Of a stretch of DNA of 64,000 nucleotides, positions 54,956-64,000 are shown in pieces. Source of the DNA: Symsagittifera roscoffensis (lineage: Eukaryota > Xenacoelomorpha > Acoela > Convolutidae); contig NC_087064.1 of NCBI RefSeq assembly GCF_963678635.1, positions 6,974,971 through 7,038,970 on the forward strand. Reading direction: 5' to 3'. The notes under the pieces were generated by a model. That model ran no database searches and was not told where the DNA came from. It saw nothing but the letters and a program-made list of their open reading frames with translations. The number at the start of each line of letters is the position of its first letter. Positions within the stretch are counted from its first letter, which is position 1. Both the position numbers and the translations under genes were made by a program.

Positions 54956-55435
54956 CTTTTTTTTTTAAATTTATGCTTTTCACGATAAAATGAAATTGCT
55001 GATGAAAATACGCAATGATGATAATTAAACATTACGAAAATCAGATAAACCAAAAAAGAAAAATAATGTAGCCAAAATGTTTTAATATTAATTATAAATG
55101 GGATGATTGCGTGTTGTTCTTCCAAGAAAAATGTCACAAAAGGTCAATCTAACAAACTACATTTTTGTTCACTCTTTTATACCGCAAAAGTCTTTAGATT
55201 TGAGAACCTGAACGGGATCTGAATGAAACTTTTGTTTTGCAGTACACAATCTCCCGAAATTTTTGTTGTGCTATGCATCACTCTGATGGATAGTTTACTT
55301 GAAATAATTTTTTTGTTGAACAAATCTGCAATAATGAAAATCAAGATACACAGGTGAAAAAATTTATGATAATGGCTGCTACACGTATGAATCTTGACAG
55401 AAACATCAGTTCAATTTTTGCATCTATGTTTTGTG
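54956..55435. other. non-coding AT-rich spacer
   Basis: No supported gene, RNA or repeat. Confidence 0.5.
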
Positions 55436-55467
55436 CCCTCAGAGTTATCACCTGATAACTCTGAGGG
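55436..55467. repeat. perfect 15-bp-stem palindrome
   Basis: CCCTCAGAGTTATCA and TGATAACTCTGAGGG are exactly inverted with only two bases between. It sits at the head of a phrase array. Confidence 0.75.
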
Positions 55468-55580
55468 ATCCACAACTAATTTAAAAGGGTCCAAAATTAG
55501 TTTTGAGGGCACAAAAACAAACTCTAAGGGGACACAAATAACTTTGAAAGGGCAAAAATTAACTTCAAGCGGGCAAATTT
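55464..55580 (+). repeat. degenerate AGGGNNCAAAATTAACTTTG word array
   Basis: About five units of roughly 22 bases, for example AAGGGTCCAAAATTAGTTTT and AAGGGCAAAAATTAACTTCA. It makes a Ser/Lys/Thr-rich open frame (55394-55609) without coding value. Confidence 0.6.
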
Positions 55581-56204
55581 TTGGCCAAATTGTTTCAAAT
55601 TACTGTTGAAAACGCGGATTACAAAAATTTTGAAATACCTGACCTTAGAAATTTTAGGTATGTTTATAAGGTTCTCTGCCTGATAAATGAGCGTGTATGT
55701 CTGTGTGTGAGTTTGACAGGTCTGCTTAGAACTTCCAAAAGTCAACAATGAACATCTAAACACCAATTTTTTTCGAAGTTGCAGGCAAATACTTCAACAG
55801 CTAAAGGTACATTTTGTCGGCCAATAAAAAACGTCGTGGAAACCGCAACGAGTTGAAAGATCAAAGATGTGCGCAAAAAATGAGAGATTTAAGCATAGCA
55901 TTCGCAGCTGCACTATGTTTTAAGCATCTGTTTCTGGATTCCAGCACAGCTAAAAGGTCTTGTAAAAATAGCCACTCTGCAGTTCTATCGAAAAGTTGAA
56001 CCAGTCGGCGATAAACAAGAAAACCTCGCAAAAACTGTCCCAAATTTTTCGTACCCGCAATTTTTCACAAAAAACTCTGCATATCATTACTTTCCAGAAG
56101 TTACTAAAAAATTTCCGCCAAAAACGGTAATGAAACTTCCGGCTTTCATCTGGAGAAAAAAACACCCTTGCACAAAATTTCCGTCGGTTTCTTTAAAAGG
56201 AAGA

Positions 56205-56600
56205 ATAACGAAGCAATTCGTATGTCAGGGCAAAGCCCTGAATGTTTTGACTGCCCCTAATTGGTCTCAAATCAGATTTTGTTAAGTAGAAGTTCAAAAA
56301 GCTTAAAACTTTGGGTTTTCACCTTCATGAAGTGCGAAAGCTTATGTGAACAAAATTATTACGACAAATTATTTTTCATAGTGCAACTTGATTTGCGTAA
56401 CGCTTTCAGAATCATAAACGAAAATTCCACAGCGCGCATAAATTAGCCCAGAGTATGGTCAAATTGGCAATTTTCATCACCTTCAACATAAAAAAAAATT
56501 GGAGCAAAAAATCGTTTTTAATTTTGAACTTAAGAAAATACTATTCTTAATAAAAAGAAAATCGTTTTAAAATATGATTTTGGTTGCCGAAATTTGACCA
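56205..56600 (-). mobile_element. diverged Helentron-like repeat, minus orientation
   Basis: The 3' hairpin region TCAGGGCAAAGCCCTGA followed by ATGTTTTGACTGCC matches the inverse of the intact elements. Further right, GCGCGCATAAATTAGCCC and GGTCAAATTGGCAA match the inverse interior. The 5' end is not clear. Confidence 0.55.
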
Positions 56601-56621
56601 ATGAAAGATTGTTGGAATACT

Positions 56622-56629
56622 CAAAATAC
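56622..56629. repeat. 8-bp target duplication, left
   Basis: CAAATAC-type site; the exact octamer CAAAATAC lies immediately left of the Mutator-like element and recurs at 58986-58993. Confidence 0.7.
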
Positions 56630-56740
56630 GGCGCAGAGACAATTCAGCCACAGACAATTCAGCCGATTTAAAATACAGACAATTCAGCCAAAAAAACTCA
56701 GACAATTCAGCCAAAGACAATTCGGCCGATTTAGATTAAA
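56630..56740. repeat. left TIR of the MULE, internally repetitive
   Basis: AGACAATTCAGCC or AGACAATTCGGCC occurs five times with spacers of 2-17 bases. The order of spacers mirrors the right end. Confidence 0.8.
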
Positions 56741-56876
56741 GAGACAAGATAAAAGGGAACAATAAAACTTTTCTAATTTGATTAGAGTCAGAAGGCTTTC
56801 AACAGTTTACCAAAGAAATGTAAAACATCAAATAACAAATTTCGAAGATCAAAACAAACTTGCTATGCATAAAGTT

Positions 56877-58248
56877 TTACGAAATATGTACATTGAAGGT
56901 ACACAGTTTTAAATACTTCTGTATATGGTCTCGATTGTAGTTTTTTGCGTTTTGAACGAGTTTATCATTTGCTATTGAATATTTGGGCTTCTTTTTTCTG
57001 ATAATATCACCGGACATCAGTCTCTCTACATTAATTTCGGCGTTTTTTTGCTCATCTTTGAATCGGGTGATCAACTTGGGGAGGGCTGGATGCTTTGTCG
57101 ATACGAACTTATTGAAGCTGCCATTTCATGCCTCCAACGCATTGTTCGTACGAGGTTCTCCGCTGAGCACCCGATTGAAAACGTTCCAATCGGCAATGTC
57201 AAACTTTGGTTTGACGCGTCTATTTCCTCGACAAGCACCAATATAGGTGTCTTCGAAGTAGTCTGATAGACTCTGGAATTCCTCTGAGGGATCCTCTTTT
57301 CGGAGCGCCTCAAACGCGAAAATAACGTCGTCAATGGGAACGAATGCCAAGCAAATCATTTTTTTGACATTCAGTCGAAACTCATCATCGTCCATGTACT
57401 TGCGCGAAAAACCAAGTTTTTGTACATTGCGCCATACTGCTTGGCCCAGGTGGAAGAAACAGAATTGAATTTCTGTATCAGGCTGCATTTTTTTTTATGG
57501 CGTTGCGAACAGCGGCTTCAAAGTCAATGACTACTTTTTTTCCAAATTGCTCTAAGCAGCCAAAAAGTTTTTCGTAAGTGTTTTGCGTCTTATTGGGCAG
57601 CAGAGCATACACCAAGGGTATAACTGCGTTTTCGATTACACCATGAATAGTATAAACTTGGTAAAAGACGTCTGGTGCCACTGAAAACGTTCCATCGCAA
57701 TGACAGATTTCCGACTGAGAAAGCAAATCAAGCGCTGGTAGTGTTGCAAAAACTAAAACTCGACTGTCCGACTTACCAGAATCAAAATACAGGAACGTAT
57801 CACCGCTGTGTGTGAGTTTGAGAGGTTCAGGAATTTCGTCGACGCTCTCAAGGTTTTTTGGTTTTGGCATTGTTTCCAAAGCTTGCTGCCTGATTCGGTT
57901 TATACTTCGAAGGGATGTTGAGTAACTCGGTATTGTGGGCGCTGCATAAAGAGGCAGGTCAATTTGGGCGTTGAAAACAATCTGTCGGGGAGCGTTACCG
58001 GTGTTTGCGGCTTTTTCTCGAACTTCATTAGCAAATTTCTTGGCTTGAATTTTTGAGGGGCTCGGTAAATGAGCGTGCTCGGTTTTTAAGGTAAATTCTT
58101 GCTGTTCGTCCAAATAACCCACTGCTCTACAATTTCCAAATGTACATTGCCATTTAATGAGACCGTTCTTAAGTTGTTTTTTTTCACGGTATCTATAACC
58201 GTCGAGACAAAGATGTTTTTTTCCGCGTTCAGATATTACGAATTCCAT
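56877..58248 (-). pseudogene. MULE transposase with N-terminal FLYWCH zinc finger
   Basis: Frame 58248-57478 begins with a FLYWCH-type finger (GYRYREKKQLKNGLIKWQC, then C and H-x-H). The MULE catalytic region follows (CHCDGTFSVAP with the first Asp, VYALLPNKTQNTYEKLF, and VVIDFEAAVRNAI with the second Asp). A one-base excess in a 9-A run near 57490 shifts coding to 57488-57126, which holds the C-x2-H signature FCFFHLGQAVWRNVQKLG and ends near RTNNALEA with the terminal Glu region. Further frame changes near 57130 and 57080 lead to the last piece (to 56877). The enzyme cuts and moves the element; this copy has at least three frame breaks. Confidence 0.85.
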
Positions 58249-58884
58249 TTTACGTCAACTTTTGCTAAATGTGACTGAATGAGAATGATTCGGATACTAA
58301 TCAACCAGTTGTTCAAGCAACTTGATAATGAAAATTAATCAATGTTAATTGTGGCAATGGACCATTTAACTGCAAAAAGTAGGCGCTAAACGCGGTACTG
58401 GTTTCTGGTTGGTCAATATTTTAATCGCAATTAGTTTATCTTTTCAAAAAGTTTAAGTATCAAATTAGTTTCAACCAACTACCCAAATTACCTGATAGGC
58501 GGTTGCACCCTCCCCCGCCTAAGGCATGATAAGAATATCAGCGTAACTGTGTGGCCAGTACGTGGTAGGGGTGGTCAGCCCTTTAACTGATATCCTTTTT
58601 GACCGCCTGTAAATTCCCAATTTCGGGTCTGCTTTCGTGTAAATTGGTTAACTTTTAAGTATTGCGCAGTTTTTTGTAGAGTTCGATTTTTGCTTAACTA
58701 TTATTCCAAAATTGGAAACATAATGAGTTGTATAAAGTTTTATTATGCTTAGGCATTTTTGGTTCTGTTAATTTTAATTGTTTTATGTGCATTTGAAAGG
58801 AATTACTTATAAGTCGTCCAATGAAAGCTTTGATGTTTTGCCGCATGTGAAAAGTTTTTGCGCGCACGTTTTAAAACTTTAAAA

Positions 58885-58985
58885 CTGTCTGAATAGTCTT
58901 TGGCCGAATTGTCTCACTCATTTTGGCTGAATTGTCTGAATTTGAAATTGGCTGAATTGTCTGTGGCCGAATTGTCTGAACGCGA
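58885..58985. repeat. right TIR of the MULE, internally repetitive
   Basis: GGC(T/C)GAATTGTCT occurs four times, the inverse of the left-end word. It ends GAACGCGA before the CAAAATAC duplication. Confidence 0.8.
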
Positions 58986-58993
58986 CAAAATAC

Positions 58994-60510
58994 AGTTTGA
59001 TTTCATAACGCAGCTCTGATTTTTTTTTAGCTTCGTAACGTAACAAATACACATCATGATGGGTCTAGAATCACTGGCGTTTCGCTTAAAAGGAGGAGAC
59101 CTAATGACTGAACGAGCACTCGCCAGAAATAGTTTAACAGTTGAACTTGAACTATCTGATTTCACAGTATAAAACTCAGTATGAATTTCCGCAAAAAAAC
59201 AAGTGTACTTCTGACTGAATATTTTTGTTCTGACCTCAAAAAGGGATGATGAGCTCAAGTTTTTTGAACATTGATACCGACAACTCCAAAACACTGTGGA
59301 TGCTTTTGCGGTAAATGCCATTGTAAAATGATTTCAGCCGTAACATGAAGGATAAATCAAGTCAAAAGTTTGTGTAATGTTAAGAGACGCATCAGTAAAA
59401 TAAGTTTTCAAGGAAAGATCAAAAAAAGTCCAAATAAATTTAAAAGTTTTCAGAGGAACATGGTATTATTCTTTACTTTGTAGACAAGTTCAGATGAAAA
59501 AATTTCAAATTGACTTACTTATGACTTTTTTTGAAACTTTTTTTTCAAAGTTTTTTATGTTGTTTTTTGAAATTTTATCAGTTTTGAAAAAACATCTGTG
59601 GTCGGATCCTTCTCTGTTAATTGCCCAGCATTGGGCCCTTCTTGTTCTTGCTACCCGAAAAAGGTGTAGGAACTGTCGAGTAGCTCTTTGGCTTGGACAA
59701 CAGTTCAATTTGAAATGTTTTTTTTTATGAAACGGATAAAATCGCTGCCATGCCTCCCTTCGTAAATGCATCACATCAAAAAAAACTTACTCAACCAATC
59801 GGGTAAAAAATTGAAGCGTTTTTGTTTCTATTTATATATATGTTCGTCGGGTTTTCAATCAAAGCAGTTTTCAGATGGTATCTAAAAAAGGCGACAATTA
59901 TTTTCAATCGCTCTAAAGTTGATTTTTTCCTTTTTTGACAAGAGTAAAGTATTCAAAAACAATTAATTTCAAGTACAAAAATTTGCTCACAATGAAACCA
60001 AAGTGAAAATTAATTATTAACAACTACCCGGTCGAGGTGCTTGACTTATATTTCGACTTTGAAAGTCGAGCAAGTGCAGTTTTTCGGGTAAAAAATTGGA
60101 GCGTATTTGTTTCTGGAGAAAATTTTTTTTTATGTATAATCTAATCGTATGGTTTCGTATGGTTTTCAGCCAAAGCAGGTTTCCGATGGTATTTTTAAAA
60201 AGCGACAATTGTTTTAAATCGTTTTTAAAAAAGCGGCACAATTTTTTTCAATCGTTTTAAAGATATTTTCTTTTTTTGACAAGATTAAAGTAATGGAAAT
60301 TAATTCATTTAAAGAACAAAGTTTTTTAAGAACAAAAAACCTGGTCAGAAAAGTGCAATCAGCAATAATCAGTTGAGGAAATTTTCTGACCACAGAACAA
60401 GAACAATTTTTTCGAGATTCACTTTTTACTGGCTCTTATAGCTAACTTTCAATTCAAGCATTGTCACCAGAAATACAACTGTAAAGCATGCATGCATTAA
60501 CGTTTGTTGT
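58994..60510. other. non-coding AT-rich region
   Basis: A slightly GC-richer patch at 59590-59700 is open on both strands but lacks splice support or family likeness. TCGACTTTGAAAGTCGA (near 60053) is a small palindrome. TCGGGTAAAAAATTGAAGCG-like phrases recur near 59800 and 60085. No gene is supported. Confidence 0.45.
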
Positions 60511-60629
60511 CAATTTACTCATGTCATTTTATAGTCCAGAAAGTCGAGAAGGTCAAAATATAGGTCGAACGCTTTTAAAATATAAGTCGATCTTGCCATA
60601 AGTTTTAAAAAGTTTTGAATTTTTTTTAT

Positions 60630-61050
60630 CTTAGAGACGGTAGCTCCTGGAAAAACCAAAAAAATATATGTGACAACCTTTTGTATACGTCCAGATTTCA
60701 CATTGAAGACCATACAGACTTTGTTTGAAAAACGCGAACTACCATCCGTTCTATCAAAAATGAAATTATTAATTTATTCAAAAAAACTTTGGTTTTTCTT
60801 AATCATTCACTGAATGATTTTGACACTAAGATAGTTTTAAATAAATTCAAAATCATTCAATGATGAAATGAGATAACATCAAGGTTTTAATTGATTTAGG
60901 AAAAACTGTTTCTAATAATCGAACTAACGGTTTTTTTTATTCAAACAAAGTCTATATGGTCTTCCATGTGAAAATTGGACTTATACAGAAGGCTATCTTT
61001 TAATTTTTCGGTTTTTCAAGGAACCCTTGCTGTCCTTATAGATTAAGTTT
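60630..61050. mobile_element. inverted-repeat element with arms of about 100 bp
   Basis: The left arm (60630-60735), inverted, matches the right arm (60940-61050) at roughly three quarters of positions. Landmarks are ACAAAGTCT(G/A)TATGGTCTTC, ATGTGAAA and GGTTTTTC. A third, partial direct copy of the right arm starts near 61095 (GTATGGTCCTCCATGTGAAG). It looks like a foldback or MITE-type element; no target duplication was identified. Confidence 0.55.
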
Positions 61051-61179
61051 ACAAAATGTATTTTAATAAAAAGAATGGTTTTCACGTTTCTCATGAAAAG
61101 TTTGTATGGTCCTCCATGTGAAGGCTGGTTTATACAGAAGGCTGCCATTTATTTTTCGGCTCTTCGAAATATGTGTATT

Positions 61180-61895
61180 TTTTTGTGCCGCTTGGGAAGC
61201 TTTTGATAAAAATTTTATTTTAATGTGAAATATGTGTTAATTCGGATATCGCCGATAAGATAAGTGTAATAATTGCGTCTTAAATTAATCAAACAAAAAA
61301 ATGTCTTGTTTTCTACGTCTCTGAAATTGTTTTCAAATACAAATAAATTCTAGAGGGCTGAAAAAAACAAAAAATTCTCTGTGAGCATCCTTTACTCAAA
61401 TAACATTTCAAAAGATAAAACCCACTATATGAATGTGTTGCTACAAATTGTGAAGTCAGCTACCGACTCAATTTTCGTAGTCTTAGACCAAATAAAATAC
61501 AACAACGAATGCGTATAAGAAAAAAACATTCAAACGATGGTGTTAGAACTTAGAAATTAGTGTTAAATTTAGATTGCAATTCAGCTCAAAAAACATCTAT
61601 CTTGAATTTGTTTGCAAACATTTCATCTTGGATTTTTCTAGCCAATCAAATTTGTTCAATTAATTGCTTTGATCCGATTTTTCGAATATGCTGCCGACTT
61701 CGCCAGTTTTGGCAACTTATTCGCTCTCAGACAATCAAATAGGTGTCTGTTGCCAACTTCAGAGATGTTTAATTTTGGATACTAGATACTATGCATGCGC
61801 TCAGTATTTTCAAAATGAAGTAAAGGTTTCGATGTGTTTGTGTTCATCTATTTATCTCCAGCGGATTAATTTTTTTGAATGGCTATAAGTTTGCA
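61180..61895. other. non-coding spacer
   Basis: AT-rich, with no supported gene, RNA or repeat. Open frames of about 60 codons show no coding character. Confidence 0.5.
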
Positions 61896-62100
61896 ACAAG
61901 ACAGCTCGTATCAGGGCAATACCCTGAATGTTCCGACTAAACTTTAACTGATCTCAAATTAAGTGCCAAAATTTAAGGCGTGTATGAAAATTGTAAAAGC
62001 ATTTTTCATGCAAAATCCAGTGCACTGTTTCGCTTTGTAATGCCTCATATCAATTTGGAACAATTTTGTCGCGTTACACTTTCAGCATCAATTTATTTAA
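61896..62100 (-). mobile_element. Helentron-like repeat 3' fragment, minus orientation
   Basis: ACAAGACAGCTCGTATCAGG and CCTGAATGTTCCGACT closely match the inverse 3' end of the intact copies at 13878 and 51500. The interior (CAATTTGGAACAATTTTGTC near 62051) is diverged and the 5' end is lost. Confidence 0.6.
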
Positions 62101-62406
62101 CAAATAGTTTAGACATATTCGAGCCAGGTTAGTGCATTTGGGGCCCACAATTGTCCAAGAACTGATCCTCCGAAAGAATTTTTCTTTTGAAAATTGTTCT
62201 GAAGTAAAAAAACACCCGAGCATGCATCATCATATTTTCCTCTCTTTCTTTGAAATAGGGAACAAAAAGTTTTGATTTTCTCATTTTTTTCCATTGATTT
62301 TCTCGTTGTTTTTATTTCAATCATTTCTAAATTAATGACCAAATTGGAGATTGAAAGCAAGATATTGAGATAGAAGAAACCTCAAACCTGAATTGAGAGA
62401 ATAAAT

Positions 62407-62940
62407 ACCCGGGCTAACCTCCATAAACAAAAAGTGCTTTTCATACAATTTCGTACAACAAAATGCTTACCAATCAATTCCATTAAATGTATATAAAAAC
62501 TACTTGTCATACATTTTTCATATATGAAAAATGTATAATAAACTTGTTTTAACATGGCTTGAAAAGTTTTCTGATGTAGAACTTCCAAATTTTTGCGAGT
62601 TTATTTTGTTGCAAAAGCAATTTTATGCTCAAACAATCAACTTGAGAATTAGTTTCTATGAGGTAATCCAGGTTAATTTTCCAGGCAAAGAGAAAACTTT
62701 GGATTATGTTTTTTTTGGATATTACTTAAATCGAAGGAAAAATTGATTTTTTTTTCTAATGGAAAATGCTGGTCATGCAATTTTCCTATATATAACAACT
62801 GATTGTCAATTAATTTTAATAAACAAAAAAAGCTTGTATTAGATTTTTTAAAGTTTTTCTGTGCGTATAGAATTGCAGGAAATTGTATGATACGTTTTTT
62901 TCATATATGAAAATTGTATGGCAAGCATTTTTGGTCATTT
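62407..62940. mobile_element. non-autonomous TIR element, CGGGTTGACC family, copy 2 (eroded)
   Basis: Left end ACCCGGGCTAACCTCCATA, close to the left end of the 17706 copy. Subterminal CATACAATT/CATACATTTTTCATA words follow, and their inverse near 62870-62925. The right end (GCATTTTTGGTCATTTTG) has lost the terminal CAACCCG of the other copy. Confidence 0.5.
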
Positions 62941-63305
62941 TGCGTAATGGATGATTCATCAGCTGTTTTATGTTCTGATGAATTATATATCTGATTGTTA
63001 GATTGGGCCAGCTTTTCAAATCAAATTAGCCAGTAATGAATAAGTAACAATTTTTTATTAGGTTCTCACAAAGCCGGTTTTTAGCCCAAAAACAATTTGA
63101 GTCTCCCTAGTCCTAGTGACGTATTAATAGCAACGGTCAAACTTGTTGTGCTTTAGTCAAAAACAATTTTCCATTTAGCATTTTGGTTGTTCTTTTGAGC
63201 AATTTTGGTTGTTCTGAAAATGATTTAATATGGTTTACAAGAACTTTTGCGAAAGAAAAGAATTGATTGCTTCCGCTTTTTTTACAAGTCATCAATGTTT
63301 CATTT

Positions 63306-63342
<37 letters not shown>
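63306..63342 (+). repeat. (GT)n microsatellite
   Basis: About 17 uninterrupted GT units, then imperfect GT-rich sequence to about 63370. Confidence 0.95.
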
Positions 63343-63343
<1 letters not shown>

Positions 63344-63953
63344 GTGTGTTTGTGGGCGAGTGTGCGTGTAGTTCAATGTGTAAAAATGCTTTCCACGAAG
63401 ATTGTTTAGAAAAAGAGTGTTGCCTCAAACCTGAATCGTGCTCCCCTGGATTGTTATCGATTAATGTACTTCATAGGCTGTCTCTAAAATCTAAAAATTA
63501 TCAATTAAATTTGATTAAAAATGATTTATTTAGATATGAAGTCTAATACTATTTTCAGAGCAATAATATCCAGTATTATTTGGTTGTTATCCATATAAAT
63601 AACAAATTTCCTCTTCTGCAAAATCATAATCTGTCATCTTGTACTTTCTTAAAAAAAAGTTTAATTAAGCCGTCCACACTGGCAGTAAGTTTGGTAAATA
63701 GTTTTTAGAAACGAAAAGCCATTTTTAAAGTCAGTGAAAATCACTGTGAGAGTAATCAAAAGCCAGACATAAAGTTCACTGTAAAACGGGCAATATTTAA
63801 TTCTTCGTAACTGAGAGGAAGTGGGGTTGAATTATGTAATTTAGAAAGCTTTTAAAGATCATAAAGATGTTTGAGTCTCTCTGTTACTCACACCCATTTC
63901 TGACTGAGACAAATTCAAGACTGAGGGAAATAAATAGATGATTTGTTGGTAAC
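63343..63953. other. non-coding spacer at the right edge
   Basis: No supported gene or repeat after the GT tract. AT-rich throughout. Confidence 0.45.
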
Positions 63954-64000
63954 CTTCATGAGGTTAGCCCGGGTGCTCTGCAGCACCTCTCGCATCTTAC
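63954..64000 (-). CDS. possible exon entering from the right edge
   Basis: The minus strand is GC-rich here and reads KMREVLQSTRANLMK before a donor (ATGAAG|GTTACC). Amino-acid composition and the sharp base-composition change suggest coding. Only 47 bases are visible, so the gene cannot be named. Part of it (63960-63974) is an exact inverse of the 15 bases at 62407-62421, which also allows a transposon-end explanation. Confidence 0.35.

Larger units (their letters stand above)
56630..58985 (-). mobile_element. Mutator-like (MULE) DNA transposon with composite TIRs, decayed
   Basis: About 2.36 kb bounded by CAAAATAC on both sides. The ends are inverted repeats of about 95 bp, each built from four to five copies of CAGACAATTCAGCC(A/G) with fixed-order spacers; the two ends agree in spacer order. 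A FLYWCH-plus-MULE transposase lies inside on the minus strand, and a GC-richer non-coding segment (58490-58640) lies 5' of it. Coding is broken by frame changes, so the copy is not autonomous. Confidence 0.85.

Noticed and set aside
58490-58640. GC-richer segment inside the MULE as a tRNA or other RNA gene
   Set aside because: No cloverleaf, A-box or B-box could be fitted; probably the 5' untranslated part of the transposon.
63137-63376. 79-codon minus-strand frame with a His-Thr repeat
   Set aside because: Produced by the GT microsatellite.

Overview
The window is AT-rich metazoan nuclear DNA. Evidence: a SNARE gene split into seven exons, two U6 snRNA genes, AATAAA polyadenylation signals, long non-coding introns, and LTR, Mutator-like and Helentron-like transposons. 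There is nothing bacterial and no CRISPR array. The species cannot be fixed; a marine invertebrate is plausible. Two GC-AG introns in one small gene are unusual and would be worth comparing with larvacean tunicates, but this is a hint, not an identification.

Left part (1-12.5 kb). Bases 1-616 look like the 3' end of an unidentified plus-strand gene: one exon, a tiny terminal exon and a polyadenylation signal. A SNAP-25-type Qbc-SNARE gene covers 2298-12383. Its second intron region holds two divergently transcribed U6 snRNA genes with a matching conserved upstream block. Its introns also carry an old Helentron-like repeat and several degenerate short-word repeat arrays.

Middle (12.5-21.4 kb). 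Mostly non-coding, with a 540-bp Helentron-like element (13.3 kb), a TA-flanked MITE (13.1 kb), a terminal-inverted-repeat element (17.7-18.6 kb), one of two copies of an interspersed repeat (20.1-20.7 kb; the other is at 10.4 kb) and a candidate signal-peptide exon (19755-19855).

Retroelements (21.4-48.5 kb). A 7.0-kb plus-strand Ty3/gypsy element (21374-28414, TSD TCGAG) is decayed, with stops, frameshifts and a lost integrase core. Next to it is a minus-strand, retrovirus-like Ty3/gypsy element of about 19.3 kb (29205-48494, 410-bp LTRs with 9 differences). In its own direction it carries a long leader, an extra ORF upstream of gag, gag-pro-RT-RNase H-integrase, an extra membrane/proline-rich ORF, an env-like gene and another extra ORF after env. 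Its size and three extra reading frames make it the most unusual item here.

Right part (48.5-64 kb). A tandem duplication contains exons of a secreted PAN/apple plus C-type-lectin gene. One copy keeps the PAN exon and lost the end of the lectin domain; the other has a nonsense codon in PAN but an intact lectin end. A Helentron-like element sits in one copy and is absent from the other, giving a natural empty site. Further right is a decayed Mutator-like transposon (56630-58985) with composite terminal inverted repeats and an 8-bp target duplication, then inverted-repeat elements, a GT microsatellite and a possible minus-strand exon at the edge.
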